Made by a program: the position numbers and the translations under genes. Shown here one piece after another: positions 51,068-59,757 of a stretch of DNA of 64,000 nt. Each line of letters opens with the position of its first letter. Position 1 is the first letter of the stretch. This DNA is from Paraburkholderia sp. CNPSo 3274 (GTDB taxonomy: Bacteria > Pseudomonadota > Gammaproteobacteria > Burkholderiales > Burkholderiaceae), in NCBI RefSeq assembly GCF_024206475.1, contig NZ_JAMBPR010000026.1, positions 46,265 to 110,264 of the forward strand, in the 5' to 3' direction. The notes below the pieces were generated by a model. The model saw only the letters and a list, made by a program, of their open reading frames with translations, was not told where the DNA came from and made no database searches.

Positions 51068-52651
51068 ATGCGAAAGAACCTGAAAAACATCGGCCTGATC
51101 GCCGCTGGCCTCGCAACCGGCGTATTCGCCACCCTGCAGATTTCCGCCGAGGCGCAGCAAACCCAGCAGACGGTCGTAGAACCGCTGCCGCTCGACCAGC
51201 TGAGGCTCTTCGCCGAAGTGTTCGGTCAAATCAAGCATGAGTATGTCGTGCCGGTGGACGACAAGAAGCTCCTCACCGCCGCCATCAAGGGCATGGTGTC
51301 GAGCCTCGACCCACACTCGTCGTATCTCGACAAGACCGATTACCAGGAGCTCCAGGAGCAGACCAAGGGTCGCTTCGCGGGCCTCGGCATCGAAATCTCG
51401 TCGGAAGACGGCCTGATCAAGGTCATCTCGCCGATCGAAGACACGCCCGCGTACCGCGCCGGCATCCGTCCGGGCGACCTCATCACGCGTATCAACGACA
51501 AGCCGGTGCGCGGCATGACGCTCGACCAGGCGGTCAAGCAGATGCGCGGCGACCCGGGCACGAAGGTCACGCTCACGATCTTCCGCAAGACCGACGACCG
51601 CACCTTCCCGCTCACCATCACGCGCGCCATCATCAAGGTGCAGAGCGTGAAGTCGAAGATCCTGCAGCCGGGCTACGCGTACATCCGCGTCACGAGCTTC
51701 CAGGAGCGCACGGTCCCCGACCTCGCCCAGAAGCTGCAAGACATCGCGCGCCAGGAACCGAACCTCAAGGGCATCATTCTCGACCTGCGCAACAACGGCG
51801 GCGGCCTGCTGCAAAGCGCCGTGGGCGTGGCGGGCGCGTTCCTGCCGCCGGATTCGGTCGTCGTCTCGACGAACGGCCAGATCCCGGACTCGAAGCAGGT
51901 CTACCGCGACACCTACGAGAACTACCGCCTGCCGTCGTTCGACGGCGATCCGCTCAAGGGCGAGGCGGCCGAGTTCAAGACCGTGCCGATGGTCGTGCTG
52001 ACCAACGCCTACTCGGCGTCGGCCTCGGAAATCGTGGCGGGCGCGCTGCAGGACTCGAAGCGTGCGCTCATCGCCGGCAAGACGACGTTCGGCAAGGGCT
52101 CGGTGCAAACCGTGCGCCCGATGACGGCCGACACGGCGCTGCGCTTGACCACGGCGTACTACTACACGCCGAGCGGCCGCTCGATCCAGAACAAGGGCAT
52201 CCGTCCTGATATCGCGGTCGACCAGTACGCCGATGGCGATCCGGACGACGCACTCGTCACGCGCGAAGTGGACTACCAGAACCACCTCGCCAATACGCAG
52301 GATCCGGACGAGAAGAAGGAGCAGGACGTGCGCGAGCAGGAGCGCATGGACATGCTGCGACAGCTCGAAGAGCAGAACGACAAGAAGACGCCGGAGCAGC
52401 GCCAGAAGGATCGCGAGCGCAAGCCGGTCGAGTTCGGTTCCACCGACGACTTCATGCTCCAGCAGGCGCTGAACAAGCTCCAGGGCAAGCCGGTGGCCGA
52501 ATCGAAGTCGCCGATGGAGCGCCGCCTCGCGCAGCAGAAGCCGCCTACCTCGGCCTCCGCGCCGATCGCCGTGAAGCCGGGTGCCCTCATCATGGCGCCG
52601 GCTCCGGGCTCCGCCGCCGCGCCGGCCTCCGCTCCGGCTCCGGCCAAGTAA
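51068..52651 (+). CDS. ctpA: C-terminal processing protease (S41 family)
   Basis: Periplasmic carboxyl-terminal protease, 527 residues. A signal peptide (LKNIGLIAAGLATGVFATLQ) is followed by the N-terminal region, a PDZ domain (~95-170: GLGIEISSEDGLIKVISPIEDTPAYRAGIRPGD), and the S41 core with catalytic Ser in NAYSASASEIVAGALQD and Lys in GKTTFGKGSVQT. The C-terminal ~100 residues are charged then Ala/Pro-rich. Such enzymes mature or degrade envelope proteins and regulate peptidoglycan hydrolases. The MoeB-like gene follows. Confidence 0.94.
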   Translation: MRKNLKNIGLIAAGLATGVFATLQISAEAQQTQQTVVEPLPLDQLRLFAEVFGQIKHEYVVPVDDKKLLTAAIKGMVSSLDPHSSYLDKTDYQELQEQTKGRFAGLGIEISSEDGLIKVISPIEDTPAYRAGIRPGDLITRINDKPVRGMTLDQAVKQMRGDPGTKVTLTIFRKTDDRTFPLTITRAIIKVQSVKSKILQPGYAYIRVTSFQERTVPDLAQKLQDIARQEPNLKGIILDLRNNGGGLLQSAVGVAGAFLPPDSVVVSTNGQIPDSKQVYRDTYENYRLPSFDGDPLKGEAAEFKTVPMVVLTNAYSASASEIVAGALQDSKRALIAGKTTFGKGSVQTVRPMTADTALRLTTAYYYTPSGRSIQNKGIRPDIAVDQYADGDPDDALVTREVDYQNHLANTQDPDEKKEQDVREQERMDMLRQLEEQNDKKTPEQRQKDRERKPVEFGSTDDFMLQQALNKLQGKPVAESKSPMERRLAQQKPPTSASAPIAVKPGALIMAPAPGSAAAPASAPAPAK

Positions 52652-52827
52652 CACGCCGTACCGCCTCGCGACCCGCGCGTCCTGTGCGCCGGTCGCGAGG
52701 CCGCCCCTCCTCCAGCCGCTGGCGTCGTTACAATAACGGCACGGTATTTCCCCGGCGCGCGCTTCCCCATTCAGGGCCATCCAGGCTCTCGAGGTCCATC
52801 GCAGCGCCATCGAACCAGCGCATCGCG

Positions 52828-53589
52828 ATGAACGACGACCAACTCCTTCGCTATTCCCGCCATATCCTCGTCGACGAGATCGGCATCGAGGCGCAGCAGC
52901 GCTTTCTCGACGCGCATGCGATCGTCGTGGGTGCGGGCGGCCTGGGATCGCCGGCGGCGATGTATCTCGCGGCCTCGGGCGTGGGCACGCTCACGCTCGT
53001 CGACAACGACACCGTCGACCTCACCAACCTGCAGCGGCAGATCCTGCACGAGACGGCGTCGGTCGGCCGCGCGAAGGTCGAGTCGGGCCGCGACGCCATC
53101 GCGCGCCTGAATCCCGAGGTGAAGGTGAACGCGCTGCAAACACGCATCGACGATGCGTGGCTCGACGCGCAGGTGCCGGGCGCGACCGTCGTGCTCGACT
53201 GCACCGACAACTTCGCCACGCGTCACGCCATCAACCGCGCGTGCGTGAAGCACGGCGTGCCGCTCGTCTCGGGCGCTGCGTTGCGCTTCGACGGACAGAT
53301 CAGCACGTTCGACTTCCGCGACGACGCCTCGCCCTGCTACGCCTGCGTGTTTCCCGAAGACCAGCCGTTCGAGGAAGTGGCGTGCTCGACGATGGGCGTG
53401 TTCGCGCCCACAGTGGGCATCATCGGCGCAATGCAGGCTGCCGAGGCGCTGCGCGTGATCGGCGGCATCGGTGCAACGCTCGTCGGGCGGCTCATGATGC
53501 TCGACTCGCTGCGCATGGAGTGGAACACGATGCGCGTGGCACGGCAGCCAGACTGTCCGGTGTGCGGCGAGCGTCACCGGCACCCCTGA
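52828..53589 (+). CDS. HesA/MoeB/ThiF family adenylyltransferase
   Basis: A 253-residue E1-like enzyme that adenylates the C-terminus of a ubiquitin-like sulfur carrier (MoaD or ThiS). It has RYSRHILVDEIGIEAQQRF, the nucleotide loop VVGAGGLGSPAAMYLAASGVG, the Arg-finger region LTNLQRQILH, zinc-binding pairs CYAC and CPVC, and the Cys in EEVACSTMGVFAP. MoeB and ThiF cannot be told apart here; no moa or thi genes are adjacent. The ATG at 52828 gives the usual MNDDQLLRYSRH start. Confidence 0.9.
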   Translation: MNDDQLLRYSRHILVDEIGIEAQQRFLDAHAIVVGAGGLGSPAAMYLAASGVGTLTLVDNDTVDLTNLQRQILHETASVGRAKVESGRDAIARLNPEVKVNALQTRIDDAWLDAQVPGATVVLDCTDNFATRHAINRACVKHGVPLVSGAALRFDGQISTFDFRDDASPCYACVFPEDQPFEEVACSTMGVFAPTVGIIGAMQAAEALRVIGGIGATLVGRLMMLDSLRMEWNTMRVARQPDCPVCGERHRHP

Positions 53590-53615
53590 AGCGCGCGCGA
53601 GCCAAGGCATAAAAG

Positions 53616-53638
53616 AGCCCCGGACATGCCGGGGCTTT
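53616..53638. terminator. Terminator between the MoeB-like gene and ptsI
   Basis: AGCCCCGG (53616-53623) and CCGGGGCT (53629-53636) with flanking AAAAG and TTTG. It serves the convergent pair. Confidence 0.85.
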
Positions 53639-53666
53639 GTTCATTTTCGCGTATGTGTGTGGACGC

Positions 53667-55406
53667 TCAGGCCTGTGCCACACGCAGCAGCGCTGCCTCC
53701 AATTCCTCGGGCTCGTAAGCGGCCAGCACCTCCGCCACCGGTTTTTCCAGCGTCTTGAGTTGCGAGCGCAGGATCTCCTGCTTCACCACGAGCAACTGGC
53801 TCGGGTGCATCGAAAACTCGGTGAGACCCATGCCGAGCAGCAAACGCGTGAACGACGGGTCGCCCGCCATCTCCCCGCACACCGAAACCGGCACGCCCGC
53901 GCGCTTCGCCTCGCGCAGCGTATGCGCGATCAGCTGCAGCACGGCCGGATGCAGCGGATCGTACAGGTCGGCCACCGCATTGTCGGCCCGGTCGATGGCG
54001 AGTGCGTACTGAATCAGGTCGTTGGTGCCGATCGAGAGGAAGTCGAGACGGCGCAGGAACATTGGCAGCGCGAGCGCCGCCGCCGGAATCTCGATCATCG
54101 CGCCGATCTGGATATTGGGATCGTAGGCAAAACCGGCGTCGTCGAGCTGACGCTTCGCCTCGCGGATCAGGTCGAGCGTCTGGTCGATCTGCTGCGCGTG
54201 CGCGAGCATCGGAATCAGAATCTTGACCGAACCGAACGCCGAGGCGCGCAGGATCGCCCGCAGCTGCGTGAGGAACATCTGCGGCTCGGACAGGCTCCAG
54301 CGGATCGCGCGCAGGCCGAGCGCCGGGTTCGCGGCCGTCTCGTAACCGTCGCCCGTACTCATGGCGTCGAGCGGCTTGTCCGCGCCCACGTCGATCGTGC
54401 GGATCGTCACGGGCAGCCCGTTCATGAGCTCCACCGCGCGGCGGTAGGCGGCGAACTGCTCGTCCTCCTCCGGCAAGTGGTTCTTGTGGTTCATGAACAG
54501 GAACTCGGTGCGAAAGAGGCCCACGCCCGTCGCGCCCGAGTCGAGCGCGGCCTGTGCGTCGTCAGGCAGCTCGATGTTCGCGTAGAGCTGGATCTTCGCG
54601 CCGCACAGCGTTTGCGTGGGCGAGAACTTCAGGCGCTGCAGCTTGCGCCGCTCGAGCGCCATCTCGCTTTGCCGGTAGGTGTACTCCTCGAGCACGATGG
54701 GCGCGGGATCGACGATCACGACGCCATGGTCGCCGTCGACGATGATGAGATCGTCCTGACGGATCAGCGCGCTCGCCTGCTGCACGCCCACCGCCGCCGG
54801 AATGCCGAGGCTGCGCGCCACGATGGCCGTGTGCGAGGTGCGCCCGCCCAGATCGGTGACGAAACCCTGGAAGGTTTGCCCCTTGAACTGCAGCATGTCG
54901 GCAGGCGCGATGTCGTGCGCGACGACGATCATCTCGTCGCAACCGCCGTGCAGCGAAGGGGGCATGGCGCCCGCGAGCGACTTCAGCACGCGCTCCACGA
55001 CCTGCTCGATATCGGCCTTGCGCTCGCGCAGGTACTCATCCTCTACGTCGTCGAAGTGACGCGAGAGGCGTTCGAGCTGTTCGGTAAGCGCCCACTCCAC
55101 ATTGAAGCGGCGCGTGCGGATGAGATCGATGGTCTCCTGCACGAGCATCACGTCGTTCAGGATCATGAGGTGAACGCCGATAAATGCGCCCATTTCGGAA
55201 GGGGCGTCGGCGGCGAGGTCGGCGCGCAGCGTGGCGAGCTCCCGCTCCACGGCGTGGAGCGCCGCGCGAAAGCGCTCGATTTCGTCTTCGATCTGCGCGT
55301 GCTCGATGACGTAATGGTCGACGTCGAGTGCAGCCGGGGCGATCAGATATGCTCGCCCGATGGCTATACCGCGTGATACGGGAATTCCATGCAGCGTGAA
55401 CGGCAC
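53667..55406 (-). CDS. ptsI: PTS phosphoenolpyruvate-protein phosphotransferase (enzyme I)
   Basis: Takes phosphate from PEP and passes it to HPr. The 579-residue EI has phosphohistidine H192 in GGRTSHTAIVARSLG, the PEP-binding GVGLFRTEFLFM and SIGTNDLIQYALAIDRAD near the C-terminus. No GAF domain precedes it, so it is EI rather than EI(Ntr). The GTG at 55406 lies five bases after AGGAGG; an earlier GTG at 55412 overlaps that ribosome site and is rejected. It follows ptsH across a 213-bp gap with an intrinsic terminator. With no EIIB/EIIC nearby, this relay looks regulatory. Confidence 0.95.
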   Translation of the reverse strand: MPFTLHGIPVSRGIAIGRAYLIAPAALDVDHYVIEHAQIEDEIERFRAALHAVERELATLRADLAADAPSEMGAFIGVHLMILNDVMLVQETIDLIRTRRFNVEWALTEQLERLSRHFDDVEDEYLRERKADIEQVVERVLKSLAGAMPPSLHGGCDEMIVVAHDIAPADMLQFKGQTFQGFVTDLGGRTSHTAIVARSLGIPAAVGVQQASALIRQDDLIIVDGDHGVVIVDPAPIVLEEYTYRQSEMALERRKLQRLKFSPTQTLCGAKIQLYANIELPDDAQAALDSGATGVGLFRTEFLFMNHKNHLPEEDEQFAAYRRAVELMNGLPVTIRTIDVGADKPLDAMSTGDGYETAANPALGLRAIRWSLSEPQMFLTQLRAILRASAFGSVKILIPMLAHAQQIDQTLDLIREAKRQLDDAGFAYDPNIQIGAMIEIPAAALALPMFLRRLDFLSIGTNDLIQYALAIDRADNAVADLYDPLHPAVLQLIAHTLREAKRAGVPVSVCGEMAGDPSFTRLLLGMGLTEFSMHPSQLLVVKQEILRSQLKTLEKPVAEVLAAYEPEELEAALLRVAQA

Positions 55407-55560
55407 GCGCACCTCCTCTGGTTATTTGATGCTGCGGCAAACCGCTGCAATGCGCTCTCTCAGACCCCGGCGATGATTATAAATTCCAGCGCGGCCGAAT
55501 GTAGCCATGCACGCGTGTTCTCGCCTGACTGCGGCCTTGTGCAGCAGTCCGCTGCCCGCA

Positions 55561-55590
55561 AACAAAAACGCCGCGGCAAACCGCGGCGTT
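55561..55590 (-). terminator. Intrinsic terminator between ptsH and ptsI
   Basis: On the minus strand AACGCCGCGG, a TTTG loop, CCGCGGCGTT, then TTTGTT. It lies 30 bases after the ptsH stop and before ptsI, so read-through or a separate promoter must supply ptsI transcripts. Confidence 0.88.
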
Positions 55591-55619
55591 CCGAGCAAGG
55601 CGCAATGACCACGCGCGTA

Positions 55620-55889
55620 TTACTGACCTTCACCAAACTTATCGGCGATCAGCTTGAGCAGCGCGCTCATGGCGTCGACCTCGTCCGGGCCTTCGGTTTC
55701 GATCATCACCGTGCTGCCGATGCCTGCCGCCAGCATCATGACCCCCATGATGCTCTTGGCATTGATGCGGCGGCCGTTGCGGCTCATCCAGATTTCCGAC
55801 TGATAGTTGCCTGCGAGCTGCGTCAGCTTCGCCGACGCCCGCGCGTGCAGGCCGAGTTTGTTCACGATGGTCGTTTCTTGTTGCAGCAT
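55620..55889 (-). CDS. ptsH: Phosphocarrier protein HPr
   Basis: An 89-residue HPr. Phosphorylation site His15 is in KLGLHARASAKL. Ser46, in RINAKSIMGVM, is the residue phosphorylated by HPr kinase/phosphorylase in organisms that have it, and betaproteobacteria usually do. It should connect EI (53.7 kb) to EIIA(Man) just upstream. The presence of Ser46 fits a regulatory rather than purely sugar-transport role. Confidence 0.96.
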   Translation of the reverse strand: MLQQETTIVNKLGLHARASAKLTQLAGNYQSEIWMSRNGRRINAKSIMGVMMLAAGIGSTVMIETEGPDEVDAMSALLKLIADKFGEGQ

Positions 55890-55974
55890 AGGTCGATCCG
55901 GACGCGGTGTGTGGAAGTGTGACTGGGTTCTTTCGGTGTGCCTTGTTTTTGGCTTTCAGTGGCGCGCCGCCGGT

Positions 55975-56559
55975 TCAGGTGCTGCCAGCTGGCCTGAACA
56001 CGCCAGCCGCGACGCCGCTGGTACAAGCCGCGCCCAGCGTCGCGGCGGCCGGCTGGCTTGCGCTCTGGCCGGCCGCCTGATTCGCGGCGAGCTTCGTCGC
56101 GTCGGCAGCGGCTTCAGTGCAGGGCGTGGGCGGGCAGCCGCATTCGCTCGCAGCGGCCGCAACGGGCGGCATGGTCGGGCCGATGGTCTGGACGCCCTTG
56201 CTCGCGCCAGCCAGCGCCTTTTCGACGAGCGTGTCGAGCGGCGTTGCACGGTAGCACACAGCGCGCACCAGCATCGGCAGATTCACGCCGGCCAGCACGC
56301 GCACTTCGGGCAGCGTGGCGAGGCGCGCCGCGATGTTCGAAGGCGTGGCGCCGAACATGTCGGTCAGCACGAGCGCGCCATTGTCCTCGCGCAAGCGCTC
56401 GATCTCCGAATTCGCCTTGGCGACCACTTCTGCCGGGTCGCTGTCGGGGAGCACGTCGAGCGCGCCGATGCGCGCCGGACAACCGCCATAGATATGCGCG
56501 ATGCACTCGCGTAGCGCGGTGGCGAGCGGTGCGTGCGCAATGATCAGAATCCCTGCCAT
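55975..56559 (-). CDS. Orphan PTS EIIA component, mannose family, with extended tail
   Basis: A 194-residue EIIA of the mannose/fructose family. The phosphorylatable His9 is in GILIIAHAPLATALRE; GALVLTDMFGATPSN and AGVNLPMLVRAV are typical. The domain ends near residue 128. Residues 129-194 form an Ala/Ser/Pro-rich tail with several cysteines (SECGCPPTPC), not seen in ordinary EIIA(Man). The ATG at 56559 gives the canonical start. No EIIB, EIIC or EIID is encoded nearby, so it is probably regulatory. It is placed between gshB and ptsH. Confidence 0.9.
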   Translation of the reverse strand: MAGILIIAHAPLATALRECIAHIYGGCPARIGALDVLPDSDPAEVVAKANSEIERLREDNGALVLTDMFGATPSNIAARLATLPEVRVLAGVNLPMLVRAVCYRATPLDTLVEKALAGASKGVQTIGPTMPPVAAAASECGCPPTPCTEAAADATKLAANQAAGQSASQPAAATLGAACTSGVAAGVFRPAGST

Positions 56560-56999
56560 GTCAGCTTGACTGCAAAAAACGGCTCCGGTTGATGCTCGGA
56601 CGACCCGTAGATCACGTCCTGCAGCGCCAACCCCGCGGCCAGCCGTGAGCTCGCAGGGTCGGAACACGCGCCGCGCGGCAGCCAAAACGTCTTGTCGACG
56701 CCGGCTTGCCAGCCCGGAACGCGGGCTCGCGGCATTGTAGCAGGGTCATTTTCGCGCACGCGAGGCGGTTCTGCTCACAGCGGCGACAGATGTCGCGCGC
56801 CATTCACACGCACAGCACACTTGCTCGACCTTTCGTGGTCCGAAACTGCCCGCCAGCCAAAGTCTCGATGGGGCGCCCACCCTGCAAGGCGCCCACGTCT
56901 GGCAAATGCAGCCATACACGCGGCTTTCAAGTCCGCGCCTCCAGGTGCGGGCTTCAAATGCGCCCCGGCCCGCGCTCCCAAGCCAGATTCAGGCCAGAT
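56560..56999. other. Intergenic DNA between gshB and the EIIA gene
   Basis: About 440 bases without a protein-like frame. An 11-bp direct repeat (GCCAGATTCAG) ends at the gshB stop near 56985-57000. No terminator with a T-run or clear promoter was recognised, though the pts genes need one or share the gsh transcript. Confidence 0.5.
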
Positions 57000-57953
57000 T
57001 CAGGCCGCCGCGCGCTCCAGCGCGTCGATGAACATGGCGGCCACGTCGAAGCCCGTCTGCTCCATGATTTCGCGGAAACACGTCGGGCTCGTGACATTGA
57101 CCTCGGTGAGCCAGTCGCCGATGGCATCGAGCCCCACGAGCAGCAGACCGCGTGCCGCGAGCGTCGGGCCGAGGGCTTTGGCGATCTCTATATCGCGTGC
57201 GGTGAGCGGCTGCGCAACGCCAAGTCCGCCCGCCGCGAGATTGCCGCGCACTTCATTGCCCTGAGGAATACGCGCGAGCGAATACGGCACCGGCTCGCCG
57301 CCGATCAGCAGAATGCGCTTGTCGCCAGCCTTGATTTCGGGGATGAACTTCTGCGCCATCACACTGCGCGCGCCGTCGTGGCTCAGCATCTCGATGATCG
57401 AGCCGAGGTTCATACCGTCCGCTTTCACGCGGAACACGCCCATGCCGCCCATGCCGTCGAGCGGCTTGAGGATCACGTCCTGGTGCTCTTCATGGAACTT
57501 GCGCAGGCGCGCCGCGCTGCGCGTCACGAGCGTAGGCGCGACGAACTGCGGAAATTCGCCGATGGCGAGCTTTTCCGAGTGATCGCGAATCGACTGCGGC
57601 TTGTTGAAGATCTTCGCGCCTGCGCGCTCGGCGATCTCCAGCAGCCACGTGGACGTCACGTACTCCATGTCGAACGGCGGGTCCTTGCGCATGACGACGG
57701 CGTCGAAGCCGGTGAGCGCGCGCGAATCGGCCGTCGCTTCGAACCAGGTTTCGCGATGCAGGTCTGCCGTATCGCCGACGATTGCAAAGCGCCGCACGTC
57801 GGCCGCCACCTGGCCGTTCACCCACGCGAGGTGCTGAGGCTCGCACGCGAAGAGCGTGTGGCCGCGCTTCGCGGCCTCGGCCATCATCGCGTAGGTCGAG
57901 TCCTTGTAGATCTTGAACCGCTCGAGCGGATCGGCGATGAAGAGAATGTCCAT
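57000..57953 (-). CDS. gshB: Glutathione synthetase
   Basis: ATP-grasp ligase adding glycine to gamma-glutamylcysteine, 317 residues. It begins MDILFIADPLERFKIYKDST and has FDAVVMRKDPPFDMEY, the ATP-grasp segment VILKPLDGMGGMGVFRV, and the C-terminal GLLLVGLDAIGDWLTEVNVTSPT. It lies 122 bases after gshA on the same strand. The gshA-gshB-EIIA-HPr-EI order is characteristic of Burkholderiaceae. Confidence 0.96.
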   Translation of the reverse strand: MDILFIADPLERFKIYKDSTYAMMAEAAKRGHTLFACEPQHLAWVNGQVAADVRRFAIVGDTADLHRETWFEATADSRALTGFDAVVMRKDPPFDMEYVTSTWLLEIAERAGAKIFNKPQSIRDHSEKLAIGEFPQFVAPTLVTRSAARLRKFHEEHQDVILKPLDGMGGMGVFRVKADGMNLGSIIEMLSHDGARSVMAQKFIPEIKAGDKRILLIGGEPVPYSLARIPQGNEVRGNLAAGGLGVAQPLTARDIEIAKALGPTLAARGLLLVGLDAIGDWLTEVNVTSPTCFREIMEQTGFDVAAMFIDALERAAA

Positions 57954-58075
57954 ATCGTCTCTGCCTTGTCCCTGTCTTGTCGCTGCGTGGCGCCTGGTGT
58001 GGTGCCTGCTTTCATGACGGCAACGCCCGCACGGTGGCGGGCGCTGCGTTCAATTGTGTGAATGATACGGCTGGG

Positions 58076-59365
58076 TCAGACCTGGATCGCCTCGGGGTCG
58101 GTCTTCTCCAGCTCGACCGAGGCCGCCAGCAACCCGAGCCGCGCCACCACGCCGTACATGTAAAAGCGGTTCGGCGGCGCCGCACCCGCTTGCGCGCGCG
58201 TGTCGGGCAGCGCCGTGTGCTCGAAGCCGAGCGGCACGAAATGCATGCCCGGCGCATTCAGGTTCTGGTCGCGCTCGCGGCTGCCGTGCACGCGGTAGAA
58301 GCCGCCCACGACATAGCGGTCGATCATGTACACGACCGGCTCGGCCACTTCGTCGCCGATATGCTCGAACGTGTAGACGCCTTCCTGCACGATCACGTCG
58401 TGTACTTCGAGCCCGTCCTTCGTGGCCGACATCTTCGCACGTTCGCGCTTCGTGAGTGCGGCCACCTCAGAGGCGTCGTGCACCGTCATCACACCGCGGC
58501 CGTCCGTGCCGGCATCGGACTTGATGACGACATAGGGCTTTTCGGTGATGCCGTACTCGCGGTACTTCTTCGCGATCTTCTTGAGCACGGCGTCGATGGC
58601 GCTCGCAAGTTGCTCCTCGCCCGTGCGCGCCTCGAAGTCCACACCTTCCACGTGCGCGAAGTACGGATTGATCATCCAGGGGTCCACGCCCACCATCTTG
58701 GCGAACTTCTTCGCCACGTCGTCGTAGCAGGAGAAGTGCGTGGACTTGCGGCGCACCGCCCAGCCCGCGTGTAGCGGCGGCAGCACGTACTGCTCGTGCA
58801 GGTTTTCGAGCACGGGCGGAATGCCGCCCGAAAGATCGTTGTTCAGCAGGATCGAGCACGGGTCGAAGTTCTTCAGGCCCACGCGCCGCTGCGACCGCTC
58901 GAGCGGTTCGAGCACGATCTTCTGGCCGTCCGCGAGCGAGATCGTGACCGGTCCGGCGATCGTTTCGTCGAGCGTGCCGAAGCGCACGTTCAGGCCTGCC
59001 TGGCGCATGATCGTGGCGAGGCGCGCGACGTTCTCCAGATAGAACGCGTTGCGCGTGTGCATCTCCGGAATCACCAGCAGGTTCTTGGCGTCCGGGCAGA
59101 TCTTTTCGATGGCGGCCATGGCCGCCTGCACGGCGAGCGGCAGCACTTCCTGCGGCAGGCAGTGGAAGGCGCCGGGAAAAAGGTTGGTGTCGACCGGCGC
59201 GAGCTTGAAGCCGGCGTTGCGCAGGTCCACCGAAGCGTAGAACGGCGGCGTGTGCTCCTGCCATTCGAGGCGGAACCAGCGCTCGATGGCCGGCGTCGCG
59301 TCGAGAATGCGCTGCTCCAGCTCGAGGAGCGGGCCGTTCAACGCCGTAACCAGATGCGGGACCAT
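58076..59365 (-). CDS. gshA: Glutamate-cysteine ligase (proteobacterial GshA type)
   Basis: First step of glutathione synthesis. The 429-residue protein belongs to the beta/gamma family distinct from E. coli GshA. Family sequence includes PPFYASVDLRNAGFKLAPVDTNLFPGAFHCL at the start, LLVIPEMHTRNAFYLENV, STHFSCYDDVAKKFAKMVGVDPWMINPYF and an ATP-grasp-like PYVVIKSDAGTDGRGVM. The ATG at 59365 is preferred over an upstream in-frame ATG at 59488 because the extra 41 residues are not conserved, although its ribosome site is weak. TACAAT on the minus strand (59400-59395) may be the -10. Confidence 0.92.
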   Translation of the reverse strand: MVPHLVTALNGPLLELEQRILDATPAIERWFRLEWQEHTPPFYASVDLRNAGFKLAPVDTNLFPGAFHCLPQEVLPLAVQAAMAAIEKICPDAKNLLVIPEMHTRNAFYLENVARLATIMRQAGLNVRFGTLDETIAGPVTISLADGQKIVLEPLERSQRRVGLKNFDPCSILLNNDLSGGIPPVLENLHEQYVLPPLHAGWAVRRKSTHFSCYDDVAKKFAKMVGVDPWMINPYFAHVEGVDFEARTGEEQLASAIDAVLKKIAKKYREYGITEKPYVVIKSDAGTDGRGVMTVHDASEVAALTKRERAKMSATKDGLEVHDVIVQEGVYTFEHIGDEVAEPVVYMIDRYVVGGFYRVHGSRERDQNLNAPGMHFVPLGFEHTALPDTRAQAGAAPPNRFYMYGVVARLGLLAASVELEKTDPEAIQV

Positions 59366-59676
59366 AAGGGGTGACTCGCAGACGAAATGCTTTGATTGTA
59401 GGGAAACCGGCCGTTTATCTGGGGACGATTGCGCCAGATGCAAGACGGGATTGCCCTCATGAATCCCGTCATGAAATCCCGTGAGCACGGTAGGGTCAAT
59501 CGAGCGTTGCGCGCGCGCGGATATTCATGCCGAATATCCATTCTGGACCGCCCGCGCCACCCGACGCAATTGGGCACACGGATTGAAGGGGCACTATGCG
59601 AACGCGCGGACGAGGCGCTTATTCCCCCTCGCGCCCTCCCGCGGGAGCAAAGCCGCACCCGGCGCCAAAGCGCGCA
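59366..59676. other. Intergenic DNA upstream of gshA
   Basis: About 310 bases between the gshA start and the amtB terminator. It should contain the gshA promoter; only a TACAAT -10 candidate at 59395-59400 (minus strand) is visible. No gene or repeat recognised. Confidence 0.5.
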
Positions 59677-59708
59677 AAAGAAAAAGGGCCCGCCGAAACG
59701 GCGGGCCC
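59677..59708 (-). terminator. Intrinsic terminator after amtB
   Basis: On the minus strand GGGCCCGCCG and CGGCGGGCCC form a 10-bp stem with a 3-nt loop, then TTTTTCTTTT. Confidence 0.95.
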
Positions 59709-59757
59709 AGGTCGCTGCTTGCTGCCCTGCTAGATCAAACCATCGAGCGCGGCGCGC

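Noticed and set aside
53637..55376. 579-codon plus-strand frame opposite ptsI
   Set aside because: Same antisense artefact; ptsI has complete EI motifs.
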